Shown: piece after piece, positions 25,536 to 34,430 of the stretch
Layout: each line of letters starts with the position of its first letter
Position numbering within the stretch: the first letter of the stretch is position 1
From: Roseibium album
GTDB lineage: Bacteria; Pseudomonadota; Alphaproteobacteria; Rhizobiales; Stappiaceae
NCBI GenBank assembly: GCA_001404055.1
Contig: CXTY01000008.1
Coordinates: 59,680-123,679 of the forward strand
Direction: 5' to 3'
DNA length: 64,000 nt
Translations under genes and position numbers: made by a program
Notes under the pieces: model-generated
Databases searched by the model: none
The model's input: the letters and a program-made list of their open reading frames with translations, nothing else
What the model was told of the DNA's origin: nothing

Positions 25536-26003
25536 ATGAGACATCACCATCATAACCACGCCCATGATCATGCGAGCGATCACTCTCACCCACACGGCCA
25601 CAACCACGCCGAACACGACCACCTTCATTCCCATGTCCATGGCACATCCGATGCGGACAGAGCGGAAGAGCTTCAGGCGCTGGCGACGAGTTTCATCGAA
25701 GGCTTTCGTTCCGCAGAGGACAAAACGAGTTACCTGCGCCTCGCCGGCGTTCCCTTCCACCGCACCGGCCGCGACGACCTCGTGCAACACCTTGTCGATG
25801 CTAAGGTCGTCAGCAACTGGCAGATAGGCACTGCGTCACCCGCCTTCGCGTCCCGCGAACTGGTCTATATGCCCTTCCCGGGCTCCATGGTGGAAGGTCG
25901 TGAAACCATGACTTTCACCTACGTATCCCTCACCGAACGAACGGACAGCGATCTTCTTGAGATCCTGTCAAACCGTCTTGAAAAAGGAGATCTTGAAAAA
26001 TGA
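25536..26003 (+). CDS. histidine-rich protein of the guanidine operon, candidate nickel handler
   Basis: Protein of 155 residues. Residues 1-36 are nearly half His with Asp, Asn and Ala between, a metal-binding tail like those of HypB, UreE or SlyD. Residues 38-155 form a compact domain with no family I recognise (ELQALATSFIEGFRSAEDK, then FHRTGRDDLVQHLV and ELVYMPFPGS). It lacks the HypB GTPase motifs and the HypA zinc cysteines, yet occupies the position where GdmH operons elsewhere have HypA/HypB-like maturation genes. ATG 25536 is used; ATG 25521 is possible. It overlaps the next gene by 4 bp (ATGA). Confidence 0.75.
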   Translation: MRHHHHNHAHDHASDHSHPHGHNHAEHDHLHSHVHGTSDADRAEELQALATSFIEGFRSAEDKTSYLRLAGVPFHRTGRDDLVQHLVDAKVVSNWQIGTASPAFASRELVYMPFPGSMVEGRETMTFTYVSLTERTDSDLLEILSNRLEKGDLEK

Positions 26004-26221
26004 GACTTGCAACTGCTATGGCCCTGCTGGCCGCAATGAGTGCTCCGGCACTTGCCCATCCGGGTTCACACGGCGAAGTCGCCGGTAAAGGCACAGCCGT
26101 TCAGCATTTCTTTTCATCACCTTTTCATATTGCGATGATTGCTATTGTTCTGCTGACAATGGGTTTGTTGGCCAACGAGATCAGAAACCGAAAAGCGCGC
26201 CAGACAAAAAAGTCTCGCTGA
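26000..26221 (+). CDS. small His-containing membrane protein of the guanidine operon
   Basis: A 73-residue protein with a signal peptide (MRLATAMALLAAMSAPALA), a short outer segment HPGSHGEVAGKG that recalls the N-terminus of HupE/UreJ nickel permeases, one membrane helix (IAMIAIVLLTMGLLANEI) and a basic cytoplasmic tail. The frame is translationally coupled to the His-rich gene. It is too short to be a full HupE. A role in nickel supply or sensing is inference from context. Confidence 0.65.
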   Translation: MRLATAMALLAAMSAPALAHPGSHGEVAGKGTAVQHFFSSPFHIAMIAIVLLTMGLLANEIRNRKARQTKKSR

Positions 26222-27367
26222 AGCGTTTTTCAAAGGCACTAGACTATCTCACTAATCTGACGGCTTCCGTCGATTTTGCGAGATGGCAGTGGTCGGAAAT
26301 TGGCGCGGGTTCGCGCTCATAGGCAACCGCGAACCCGCGCCTTTTCTGGCTGTAACCGACTGACCATTGCCACGCACGATCAAACGCCCGACATATGGAC
26401 GCTTCGGCTCGTAACTGGGATGCAAAAAAATCGCTCGAAATTACACGATATCAGCAATCACATATCTCTAATAACGAACTGAATCTAGATGAAAATTGCG
26501 TCTTTCCGGTGGAGTTATAAATCCGCGTGTCGGGGTTCAAGTCTCTCCTCCGCTACCAACTCTCTGAAAATGGTGCTCACGAGCAGCCACAAGGCAGATC
26601 CCTCGAAACTTGAGGTGATCAAGATGCTGTAACTGGTGTAAGGCGCAACTTCACTTGGCGCCCTTTTTCCAAATTATTAGCTTTTTCGATGCTTGATTTC
26701 TCGTTTTTAGACCGCCTGCTTTGACCCCTTCAATCATGGTCTAAGGGAGACGTCAGCCCGGAGTTGAGCAGCCGTGGATTTCTAGAAAACCTTTATGAAC
26801 CGCCCTCGCGTCAGGCGCGCGTGCGACTGAGCGAATTATGGGATGTATTTACGCAATAGGATTGCATCACGTGGCCTTACATTGCTTGCGGATCGCTGCG
26901 GTGTGATCGGCATCGGCTGGCCGAGGATGGGACAAAACCCACAAGAGGTTGTCTCAACCAGCAAATTGCACCCAACACGAATATTACTATAGCAAACACG
27001 GTTTTCAGCATGGATCACACCTCGCTAATTATGGTCCCTTGCTCTCGGAGCAAATTTCCGTTGCTAGCTCAAAGACCAAGTCTGCTCGGTACAAGGAACA
27101 AAGGTGCTGCTACACTTCTTATGGCAGCCCAGATGCGGTGGTGACAGGCTGCTGGAGAACCAAGTAGCGCCCAAAGAATGGGGGGCACCAATATGCGTTC
27201 AAAAGTAAGCGGAGCTGGGTTTATGCGAACAGAATCTGTTTTTCCAGAGTATGGGCTCAAGATATTGCTTGATGCTTCAGGCGTTAGTCCTAATTGGGAT
27301 TTAATATTTGAGAACTATTCAGCTTTTACATGATTCTACGCTTGTTCAATTAGATGAAGGCATGCCG
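26222..27367. other. non-coding gap with tRNA remnant
   Basis: About 1.1 kb with no convincing gene. It holds the tRNA-Met fragment (26507-26557) and, 85 bp past it, a short GC stem followed by CTTTTT (about 26642-26669) that could be the terminator of the former tRNA or of the guanidine operon. Frames around 26836-27260 show no family resemblance. Confidence 0.55.
26507..26557 (+). pseudogene. 3' fragment of tRNA-Met, second copy
   Basis: Same tRNA 3' region as 20716-20767 and same orientation: ATCCGCGTGTCGGGG, a T-loop TTCAAGT and acceptor end CCGCTACCA. The anticodon loop is altered (GTTATAA with one inserted base), so it is non-functional. The two fragments bracket the guanidine operon 5.8 kb apart. 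Confidence 0.7.
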
Positions 27368-28672
27368 ATGTCCGATATCCAACTAGATCAACTAACCGGT
27401 TCCATGCACAGCGAGGATCCCAATCCTCGCAAATATGCGCCCGGCGCACGATTGGTTGAACGGCAACGATTTGAGCTGGATCTTGAGAAGTCGATTAGAC
27501 CAGATAACGTTGAAGCCTGGCTACTTGGCGCCGCCAGCAAAACCCAGAGTGCCCATGCGCTTGTCGCGGAATTCGCTGGCCAGTTAGCGCAAAGCGACTT
27601 TGGAGTTGAAAGGGTCACCGTAATAGTCGGCACTCTTCATCCACAGGTCCGCCGCTATGCTTGGATCTGGAATGTGGAGGATGGGATATGTGATGAAATT
27701 CAAATTGGTGAAGAGACTTTGAGCTCGTCTGAGTACCGCAACAATCCAATATTCAAGGTTGTTGAATACGGCGAAACCGTACGCGTTCCGCTTTCAGGGG
27801 AGGCGGACGAAACACTCAGCCCGTTGATGAATGAACTCGCAGCGGCGGGATTCTCTGAGTATGTCGCCCTCCCTCTTTCAGCGCGAGGCGAGAAGTACAA
27901 CGCCGTCACTTTCTCAACAAGAAAACACGGGGGGTTCAGTCAAGAACAGTGGGGCACTCTTATGCGGCTGTTCAAGATTTTCGGGCTACATGTCGAGCGC
28001 CACATCGCCAACCGTATCGCAGAAAATATATCGCTAACCTACCTTGGGCGCGAAGCTGGCCAGAGAGTTGTAAATGGAACGATCAATCGAGGATCGGGTT
28101 TGCCGATAAAGGCGATTGTTTGGAGCTCGGACTTGCGGGATTTTTCCAGCATTTCGGAAAGCTCTGACAATGAAGCAGTAGCAGACGTCCTGAATTATTA
28201 TTTCTCCGTTCTTGCCGAGGCCGTAATCAAAAACGGAGGCGATGTGTTGAAGTTTATAGGCGATGGAATGCTGGCGATCTTTCCACTTTCAGATTATCGA
28301 ACCCCCAATCAAGCAGCACAGGCCGCAGCATTGGCAGCTATTGAAGCAGTGCGTCAACTCGCTACTTTAAATCAGAGGATGGCGGAAAACGACAATTGGA
28401 AAGTATTACGTACAGGTATTGGGCTACATTCCGGCGAAGTTTTTTTTGGCAATATAGGCTCAGCGCGACGGCTGGACTTCACTGTAATTGGTGAGGCCGT
28501 TAACATTGCTAGTCGGGTCGAGGGGCTCTGTAAGTCGCTGAAGCAAGAGGTTTTGATGTCTGAGTCTGTAGCACAGCTGCTAGATTATGATGCTGTTTCT
28601 CTTGGGTCATATGCTCTGAAGGGAATGCAGAAGCCTGAACATATTTACGGACTGTCTTTCCAAAGTGGATAG
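27368..28672 (+). CDS. class III adenylate/guanylate cyclase with GAF-like N-terminal region
   Basis: Cytosolic cyclase of 434 residues. The N-terminal region (about 50-240) has a GAF-like layout ending in a WGTLMRLFKIFGLHVERHI helix. The catalytic domain (about 260-425) starts AIVWSSDLRDFS (first metal Asp), continues KFIGDGMLAIF (Lys and second Asp) and DFTVIGEAVNIASRVE (Asn and Arg of the transition state). This is the architecture of rhizobial-type CyaA-like cyclases. ATG 27368, 7 bases after GAAGG, is preferred to a TTG at 27308. It is the second cyclase in the window and its signal is unknown. Confidence 0.85.
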   Translation: MSDIQLDQLTGSMHSEDPNPRKYAPGARLVERQRFELDLEKSIRPDNVEAWLLGAASKTQSAHALVAEFAGQLAQSDFGVERVTVIVGTLHPQVRRYAWIWNVEDGICDEIQIGEETLSSSEYRNNPIFKVVEYGETVRVPLSGEADETLSPLMNELAAAGFSEYVALPLSARGEKYNAVTFSTRKHGGFSQEQWGTLMRLFKIFGLHVERHIANRIAENISLTYLGREAGQRVVNGTINRGSGLPIKAIVWSSDLRDFSSISESSDNEAVADVLNYYFSVLAEAVIKNGGDVLKFIGDGMLAIFPLSDYRTPNQAAQAAALAAIEAVRQLATLNQRMAENDNWKVLRTGIGLHSGEVFFGNIGSARRLDFTVIGEAVNIASRVEGLCKSLKQEVLMSESVAQLLDYDAVSLGSYALKGMQKPEHIYGLSFQSG

Positions 28673-29125
28673 TTTCGACGTAGATCCTACTTAATAGTAC
28701 TTGTATCCTGAGGATCACAAACAGCCGTTCAGGACTAAAATTCTAAAGTTCACTTTGTCCGCATTTCTGCCGTTAGTACAGAACGCGGCGAACGACAGTT
28801 TCCCGCCCGGATTGCACGTTGATAAGAACGGCCCACATAGGCACTTTCGGCCCACAGCAGTCATTCAACACCCATGAAATCAATGGGAGCTTTCGCCCCA
28901 TTTTAGTCGTTCCGCCGACCGGGCGAATTTCTAAAAAGCTGCCAGTCCGATTAGATTGCTGCGATTTCCGTAACTGAGTGATTGGCCGACATCCCAACTC
29001 TAAAAGGCGCTACCAATGCGCCGGCTACCGACAAACTGATGTTTTCGGGGAATAGAACAGTAAGACAATCGCCTGGTCCATCATTGATAAGGAATAGGGC
29101 GGCGATTCTGCTTGGGCTTTGATTG
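28673..29125. other. intergenic region between convergent genes
   Basis: No gene is seen in about 450 bp. It contains the second copy of the intergenic repeat (28796-28860). No clear terminator is recognised for either flanking gene. Confidence 0.5.
28796..28860. repeat. intergenic repeat, copy 2
   Basis: Matches 16484-16547 through TCCCGCCCGGATTGC, AACGGCCC and GGCACTT blocks in the same order. Weaker partial echoes (TTTCGGCCCTGAG) occur near 20640 and 44090. Found again between convergent genes. Confidence 0.55.
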
Positions 29126-30571
29126 CTAAGCCTTGAAAGACATGGGTCTTCTGTCAATCCATGGCTTTTCAACTTCAAATCGGGCGGCTGTTTGAAGAAC
29201 CAGTGCGTCATCAAGGTGACGACCAGTCAATTGCAGACCCACCGGCAGTCCGCTTTTCGTCCAGCCAGCGGGCAGGCTGGCTGAGGGTTGACCCGTCAGG
29301 TTCGATGGAAAACACGCAGGGGTCCAGGCATCATCGTCAACCGGTCGCCCGTCAATGGTGCCTGGCCCGTCCATGTCCAACGAAAATGGCAAGCAAGAGA
29401 CGGTCGGTGTCAGCAACAGATCGTAGGTTTCCATGAACCTTGCCATCGCGTTTACGACCGCTTTGCGTCTTATGTTTGCGTTCTGGAACTCGGTTGCTGT
29501 CCACTTGCGCTCCAGAAAGGTCTGTAACCCACGAGATACATATTCTTCACGAAATTGGATGAGGTTTTTTAGCCCTTCGATGTCCGTGTCTGCTGCGACG
29601 ACAGCACGATACATCTCGATTTCCCAGCCGAAAGGCGGTTCGGTAACCTGCACCTCGCAGCCAAACTCACTGGCAAAGACATCAACAGCCTGGTTGCATA
29701 TCGCTCTCACTTCGGGATCAAGGGGCAAACCACCCCAATCAGGGCAATAGGCAAGCCGGAGCAGAACCGGATCGGGAGATGCGGCCTGCTGCCAGTTAAT
29801 ATCACAACAGGGAATTGAGTGACGGTCGCGGGCATCGGGACCTGTCATGACAGAGAGCATCAGTGCTGCATCAGCAACAGTGCGCGTAAGCGGGCCAATG
29901 TGTTCAATCGTTTCCCATCCGGATGCGCCGGGGAGTTTCTCGTCCCGGCAGCCGGGCCAAAGAGGCACACGTCCCATGGAGGCCTTGATGCCGAAAATGC
30001 CGTTGAAAGACGCAGGAAGCCGAACGGAGCCGCCACCGTCGCTGCCAAGTGCGACCGGGCAAACACCTGTGGCGACCGCCACAGCCGAACCGGCGCTTGA
30101 TCCACCGGAAGTCAGTTCGCGATTCCAGGGATTGCAGGTGGTGGGAAACAACGGGTTGTGCCCGACACCGCCATAACCGAACTCCGCAACATTCGTCTTT
30201 CCGATGATTATTGCACCGGCATCGCGTAGCCGTTCGACGACAATATCATCCTGCTCGGGAACATAGTTTTCGTACAGCCGTGAACCGAATGTCGTCTTCA
30301 TCCCTTTTGTGAGGATGAGATCTTTCACAGCAACCGGTACGCCGCAAAGTGGCCCGGCTGGATGCCCGGCGGCCAGGCCTGCTTCAATGCGCCTTGCTGC
30401 GTCTATTGCCTGATCGTGTGCAATGAACGTAAAGGCATGCAGTTCTTTGTTGACAGCTTCCGCACGTTCAAGCGAACGCGCGGCAATTTCTGTCGGCTTG
30501 ATAAGTCCCGCGCTTGTGCCGGCGGCAATTCCTGCAGCATCAAGCTGCAAATAGTCTGATAGAGTAAACAT
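29126..30571 (-). CDS. amidase (amidase signature family)
   Basis: Hydrolase of 481 residues. The Ser-cisSer-Lys triad is visible: Lys83 in PVAVKDL, the cis-Ser at about 158 in TSGGSSAGSA and the nucleophile Ser182 in GGGSVRLPA. The family cleaves linear amides, allophanate, or transamidates Gln-tRNA; the C-terminus here (GLPVGLQLTGRHLDD) is that of a general amidase. ATG 30571 opens a normal N-terminus (MFTLSDYLQL). The gene follows the binding protein of the dipeptide-like importer, so it probably hydrolyses the imported amide. Confidence 0.88.
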   Translation of the reverse strand: MFTLSDYLQLDAAGIAAGTSAGLIKPTEIAARSLERAEAVNKELHAFTFIAHDQAIDAARRIEAGLAAGHPAGPLCGVPVAVKDLILTKGMKTTFGSRLYENYVPEQDDIVVERLRDAGAIIIGKTNVAEFGYGGVGHNPLFPTTCNPWNRELTSGGSSAGSAVAVATGVCPVALGSDGGGSVRLPASFNGIFGIKASMGRVPLWPGCRDEKLPGASGWETIEHIGPLTRTVADAALMLSVMTGPDARDRHSIPCCDINWQQAASPDPVLLRLAYCPDWGGLPLDPEVRAICNQAVDVFASEFGCEVQVTEPPFGWEIEMYRAVVAADTDIEGLKNLIQFREEYVSRGLQTFLERKWTATEFQNANIRRKAVVNAMARFMETYDLLLTPTVSCLPFSLDMDGPGTIDGRPVDDDAWTPACFPSNLTGQPSASLPAGWTKSGLPVGLQLTGRHLDDALVLQTAARFEVEKPWIDRRPMSFKA

Positions 30572-30631
30572 GAAATCCGGAGCGTTCTTGAAATGGCAGC
30601 CGCCGCGACCGTAGCCGCGGCGGAAAGGCAA

Positions 30632-32263
30632 TCATTCGGCGCGCGAGAGCGTCCGGTAATCAAGCGTCAGGTGGAACCAGTAGGTGTAACCTTTGATCGA
30701 CTGTTGCATGGCAACGTCCCGGAAGTCCTGAACAAGCGGAATGCGGGGAACATCATCCATAGCAATCTGGATGAAACCCTTGACCTGATCTTCGTAGGCT
30801 AACGCGTCGGTTTCAAAGCGCGCCTTTGCAATAAGATCATCCATTGCAGGATTGACATAGTTCATTGCGTTGAAGACGGAGTTGTTGGCGCCGTCATAGG
30901 TCCAGTAGAAGTAATAGTCCGGATAATTGAGCCAGGCCTTGAAGCTCATTATCAGGAAGGGCATGTCTTTCTGGCCAAGACGGGTATACCAGTCCGCGCC
31001 CGTGATTTTTTCAATGTTGACCGTTACACCGATCTTCTTGAGGCTGTCCTGAACCAGAAGAGCAATCGGCTCTCGGGTAGTTGAGGTGGTAACGTCATAA
31101 GAGAGCGTGGTCTCGAAACCGTCCTGATAACCGGCTTCAGCCAGCAGAGCCTTCGCCTTTTCAAGGTCCAGTTCATAGGGTGAGGGTTGTGGCCAGTCCG
31201 TTGTGGTGACGGTGTCCGGCCCTCCGAACATTCCGATGCCTCTGCCGTAGAGGGCTGTGTTCAGCACGTCGTTATAGGGTATCGCATAGGCGATGGCCTT
31301 GCGCACCTTCGGATCGTCGAAAGGTTTCATAGTGACGTTCATGTCGAGATAAAGAAGCTCTGCATCGACAGGTGTACCAATCACCTTGAGTTTTTCTTCC
31401 GCGACCAATTCAGAAAAGTCCTTCGGAGGCAGGTTGAAGGAAAGATCCGCATCGCCGCGCTCTAGCAATGCCCGGCGTGTACCAGCAGATGCGATCTGGC
31501 GAATGATCACTTTTTCCATGAAAGGCAGGTCACCGGACTTCCAGTCGTCGAAGCGCTTGAAGACAATTTCGCTGCCTGGTTTCCAGCTGTCTACCATGTA
31601 AGCGCCGCCACCAGCGCCATTCTCGCCGACCCATTCCATCGCAAAGGGGTCTGCAGCTGTAGCATGTTCCTTTGCCAGCTCAGAATTGACGATCTGGGCT
31701 ACCGGAACCGCCAGATTTGCGAGAACCAGCTTGTTGGGCTTGGGAAAGTCGACGCGGATCGTGTGCTCGTCCAGAACCACGAATTGATCCGGTAACATCA
31801 TTTCGCTGGCGCCCATCTGGATGGCAGGAAAGCCACCCGCTGCGATTGCGCGTTCCAGGGACCACTTCACGTCAGCAGAGGTAACCGGGCGGCCATCATG
31901 AAAGGTGGCATCCTTGCGAAGATGGAAGGTCACGCTGGAATTGTCTTCTGCAACGTCCCAGTTTTCAGCCAGTTCCGGCTCGAAAGTCGTATAGTCATAA
32001 GCGAAAGACCCATCTTCGAGTTCTATCCGCTTGTGAGTGATTAGGCGGTCGTAGACGTTCCATGAGATTTCGTGCGTCGGGACATTGGCAGTCGCGCCGT
32101 GGATGTCGAGGGTGGATGGCCCTTCCTCCGAAACAACGACAAGGGTCTTGTCACGAGACTGCGCGTTTGCTTCCAGCCCGCCAGCCAGGACCGGGAAGGT
32201 CAATGCAAGTGCGATGACTCCCGTCTGCAAGTATTTTTGAGGATCTATCTTGAAGTAAAACAC
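30632..32263 (-). CDS. family 5 (dipeptide/nickel-type) ABC binding protein
   Basis: Large periplasmic binding protein of 543 residues of SBP family 5. Signal peptide core TGVIALALTFPVLAGG ends at ANAQ. Family features include SVTFHLRKDATFHDGRPVTSADVKWSLERA. The GTG at 32263 follows AAGGAA by 7 bases, giving a normal signal peptide; the upstream in-frame ATG is less suitable. It is divergent from the permease-ATPase genes 32576-36291, so the importer is split over two transcripts, with the amidase in the leftward one. Confidence 0.88.
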   Translation of the reverse strand: MFYFKIDPQKYLQTGVIALALTFPVLAGGLEANAQSRDKTLVVVSEEGPSTLDIHGATANVPTHEISWNVYDRLITHKRIELEDGSFAYDYTTFEPELAENWDVAEDNSSVTFHLRKDATFHDGRPVTSADVKWSLERAIAAGGFPAIQMGASEMMLPDQFVVLDEHTIRVDFPKPNKLVLANLAVPVAQIVNSELAKEHATAADPFAMEWVGENGAGGGAYMVDSWKPGSEIVFKRFDDWKSGDLPFMEKVIIRQIASAGTRRALLERGDADLSFNLPPKDFSELVAEEKLKVIGTPVDAELLYLDMNVTMKPFDDPKVRKAIAYAIPYNDVLNTALYGRGIGMFGGPDTVTTTDWPQPSPYELDLEKAKALLAEAGYQDGFETTLSYDVTTSTTREPIALLVQDSLKKIGVTVNIEKITGADWYTRLGQKDMPFLIMSFKAWLNYPDYYFYWTYDGANNSVFNAMNYVNPAMDDLIAKARFETDALAYEDQVKGFIQIAMDDVPRIPLVQDFRDVAMQQSIKGYTYWFHLTLDYRTLSRAE

Positions 32264-32575
32264 GGAAAGTTCCTTGTTGCCAAAGTGTGTCGGAAGGATC
32301 GTCGCCGACACGGGTTGAATACACATGACAGATATGCATGTGGCATGCCAATAAGAGTTTTCCTTGAAAAATCAACGAAATTCGAAGGGCGGAAAATATG
32401 TAATTCAAGTTACATGAATTAATTTGACGTTTATTCATGCAACCTGTCTATCTTTAGGGCAACTTGGGATGCCGCCTACGCTTCACAGTGGTTCCAATCC
32501 ATGACGTTTCTTGAAGCAAATAAAGTGGCACGCAGATTGCTTGAATGATGATCAAGTTAAATGTGAAACGGAACC
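32264..32575. promoter_or_regulatory. divergent control region of the dipeptide-like importer
   Basis: A 312-bp region between the leftward binding-protein gene and the rightward permease gene. It holds the sigma-54 promoter at 32526-32541 and, nearer the leftward gene, overlapping ATGCATGT/GGCATGCC palindromes (about 32335-32350) that could be regulator sites. The XRE-cupin regulator at 36294 is a candidate binder. Confidence 0.5.
32526..32541 (+). promoter_or_regulatory. sigma-54 promoter of the dipeptide-like permease operon
   Basis: TGGCACGCAGATTGCT fits the -24/-12 consensus perfectly (TGGCACG-N4-TTGCT). It is 34 bp upstream of ATG 32576, so the message has a short leader. RpoN control is predicted. 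Confidence 0.85.
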
Positions 32576-33589
32576 ATGATCAAGCTGTTCTCGAGCCGAC
32601 TGCTTCTGGCGCTGCCTAATCTGCTTGGCGTCGTCATCCTGATCTTCATTCTCACGCGTATGCTGCCAGGTGATCCGGCTGCCTATTTCGCTGGTCCCGC
32701 CGCAACGCAAAAATCCATTGAGGAAGTACGCAAGCAGCTTGGACTGGATCGTTCGCTCCCGGAGCAGTTTCTTACTTATGTTCAGGGCCTTTTCAGCGGC
32801 GACCTTGGACGTTCGCTGACCTCAGGCCAGTCGGTTCTGGACGACTTGGTTTCCAGGGTGCCGGCTTCGCTTGAATTGACATTGCTGGCTCTGGCACTTG
32901 CTTCGGGACTGGGAATTCTTCTGGGTGTCGGCGCATCCTTGAGACCCGGCGGAGGACTGGACCGCTTGTGCAGTGTCGTCTCGATTTTGGGACAAGCTGT
33001 GCCGACCTTCTTCCTTGGTCTGCTGCTGGTTTTTGTCTTCTATTACAAGCTTGGTTGGGCACCGGCCCCGTTGGGGCGGCTGGACATTCTCTATTCAACG
33101 CCGGATGGCCCAACCGGATTCTGGATCGTCGATACGCTGGTAGCAGGGGACCTGGACACGCTTTCAGGCGTTTTGCGCCAATTGACACTTCCGGTGGTTA
33201 CACTTGCCATGTTCGGGATCGGGCCGGTGGCACGGATGACACGGGCAAGCATGATCGAAGTGCTCAACAGCGATTTCATCAGGACCGCTCGTGCAGCAGG
33301 GCTGCCTCCTTCTAAAGTGCTCTGGACCTACGCATTTCGGTCTATCGCCGTTCCCGTCCTCAACACCGTCGGCATGGTGTTGTCTTTTCTTTTGGGAGCA
33401 AACGTACTCGTCGAGAAAGTCTTTGGTTGGCCCGGCATTGGTGCCTATGCGATTGAATCGGTGCTCGCATCGGACTTTGCTCCCATTCAAGGCTTTGTTC
33501 TCCTGATGGCTTTTCTTTATGTCGCAATCAATTTGGCCATAGACCTGATCGCATTGAGCCTTGATCCGCGGGTGAAATTCGATGGCTGA
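32576..33589 (+). CDS. DppB-type ABC permease
   Basis: Inner-membrane permease of 337 residues of the dipeptide/oligopeptide/nickel (DppB/OppB) type. It begins with the family's LPNLLGVVILIFILTRMLPGDP and has six membrane helices. The coupling loop is FIRTARAAGLPPSKVLWTYAFR. It pairs with the DppC-type gene that starts 8 bp before its stop. Substrate specificity lies in the binding protein at 30632. Confidence 0.92.
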   Translation: MIKLFSSRLLLALPNLLGVVILIFILTRMLPGDPAAYFAGPAATQKSIEEVRKQLGLDRSLPEQFLTYVQGLFSGDLGRSLTSGQSVLDDLVSRVPASLELTLLALALASGLGILLGVGASLRPGGGLDRLCSVVSILGQAVPTFFLGLLLVFVFYYKLGWAPAPLGRLDILYSTPDGPTGFWIVDTLVAGDLDTLSGVLRQLTLPVVTLAMFGIGPVARMTRASMIEVLNSDFIRTARAAGLPPSKVLWTYAFRSIAVPVLNTVGMVLSFLLGANVLVEKVFGWPGIGAYAIESVLASDFAPIQGFVLLMAFLYVAINLAIDLIALSLDPRVKFDG

Positions 33590-34430
33590 GGCAGCTCTGG
33601 GATTAATTCGAAAGATCGGCAACCTTCCCCTCGGAGCCGCTTTTTCCGTGGTCATGTTCGCAGTTCTGGTGATCCTTGCCGCGATCGGTCCGTACGTGGT
33701 GCCATACGACCCTCTGGCGACAGTGCCGGCAAGTGCCATGCAGCCACCGTCACTCACGCACTGGTTCGGTACAGATCAGCTTGGGCGGGACATCTTCTCA
33801 CGAACGATTACGGCAACGCGGATAGATCTTGTGACCGCATTGTCCGCCGTTCTCATCTCCCTCGTTACCGGGACCACGATCGGCGCGGTAGCCGGTTGGT
33901 CGGGCCGATGGCTCGACGCTGTTTCGACGCGCGTTTTCGATACCATAATGGCCTTTCCGCTCTTTGCACTGGCTGTTGGTATCGCTGCGGCTCTTGGCAA
34001 TTCCATCAGTAGCGTCATCATAGCAACCGCGATCGTCAACATGCCTTTTTTTGCCCGCCAGGTACGCACAGAAGTCAATCGTCGGCGTAGTGCCGGCTAC
34101 GTGGAGGCGGCCCGTTTGGCGCGTATTCCAGCTCCAAAGATCGTCGCCTTTCACATTATGCCCAATCTGGTTCCGCCGCTGATGGTGCAGTCATCGTTGA
34201 ATATGGGATGGGCCATCCTGAATGCTGCAGGCCTTTCCTTTATCGGGCTCGGCATACAACCGCCGGATCCCGAGTGGGGCATCATGGTGGCCGATGGTGC
34301 CGCCTATATGTTTTCCGGTGAATGGTGGGTCTTTCTGTTCCCAGGGCTGATGCTTATGCTGGCCGTTTTGACATTCACCTTGCTTGGCGATGCCTTGCGC
34401 GACTGGCTGGACCCGAGGCGTGCATCATGA
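33582..34430 (+). CDS. DppC-type ABC permease
   Basis: Second permease subunit of the importer, 282 residues. It has the family N-terminal helix, the HWFGTDQLGRDIFSR motif typical of DppC/OppC, and the coupling loop YVEAARLARIPAPKIVAFHI. The start overlaps the DppB stop by 8 bp, and the stop overlaps the next start (ATGA). Confidence 0.92.
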   Translation: MAEAALGLIRKIGNLPLGAAFSVVMFAVLVILAAIGPYVVPYDPLATVPASAMQPPSLTHWFGTDQLGRDIFSRTITATRIDLVTALSAVLISLVTGTTIGAVAGWSGRWLDAVSTRVFDTIMAFPLFALAVGIAAALGNSISSVIIATAIVNMPFFARQVRTEVNRRRSAGYVEAARLARIPAPKIVAFHIMPNLVPPLMVQSSLNMGWAILNAAGLSFIGLGIQPPDPEWGIMVADGAAYMFSGEWWVFLFPGLMLMLAVLTFTLLGDALRDWLDPRRAS

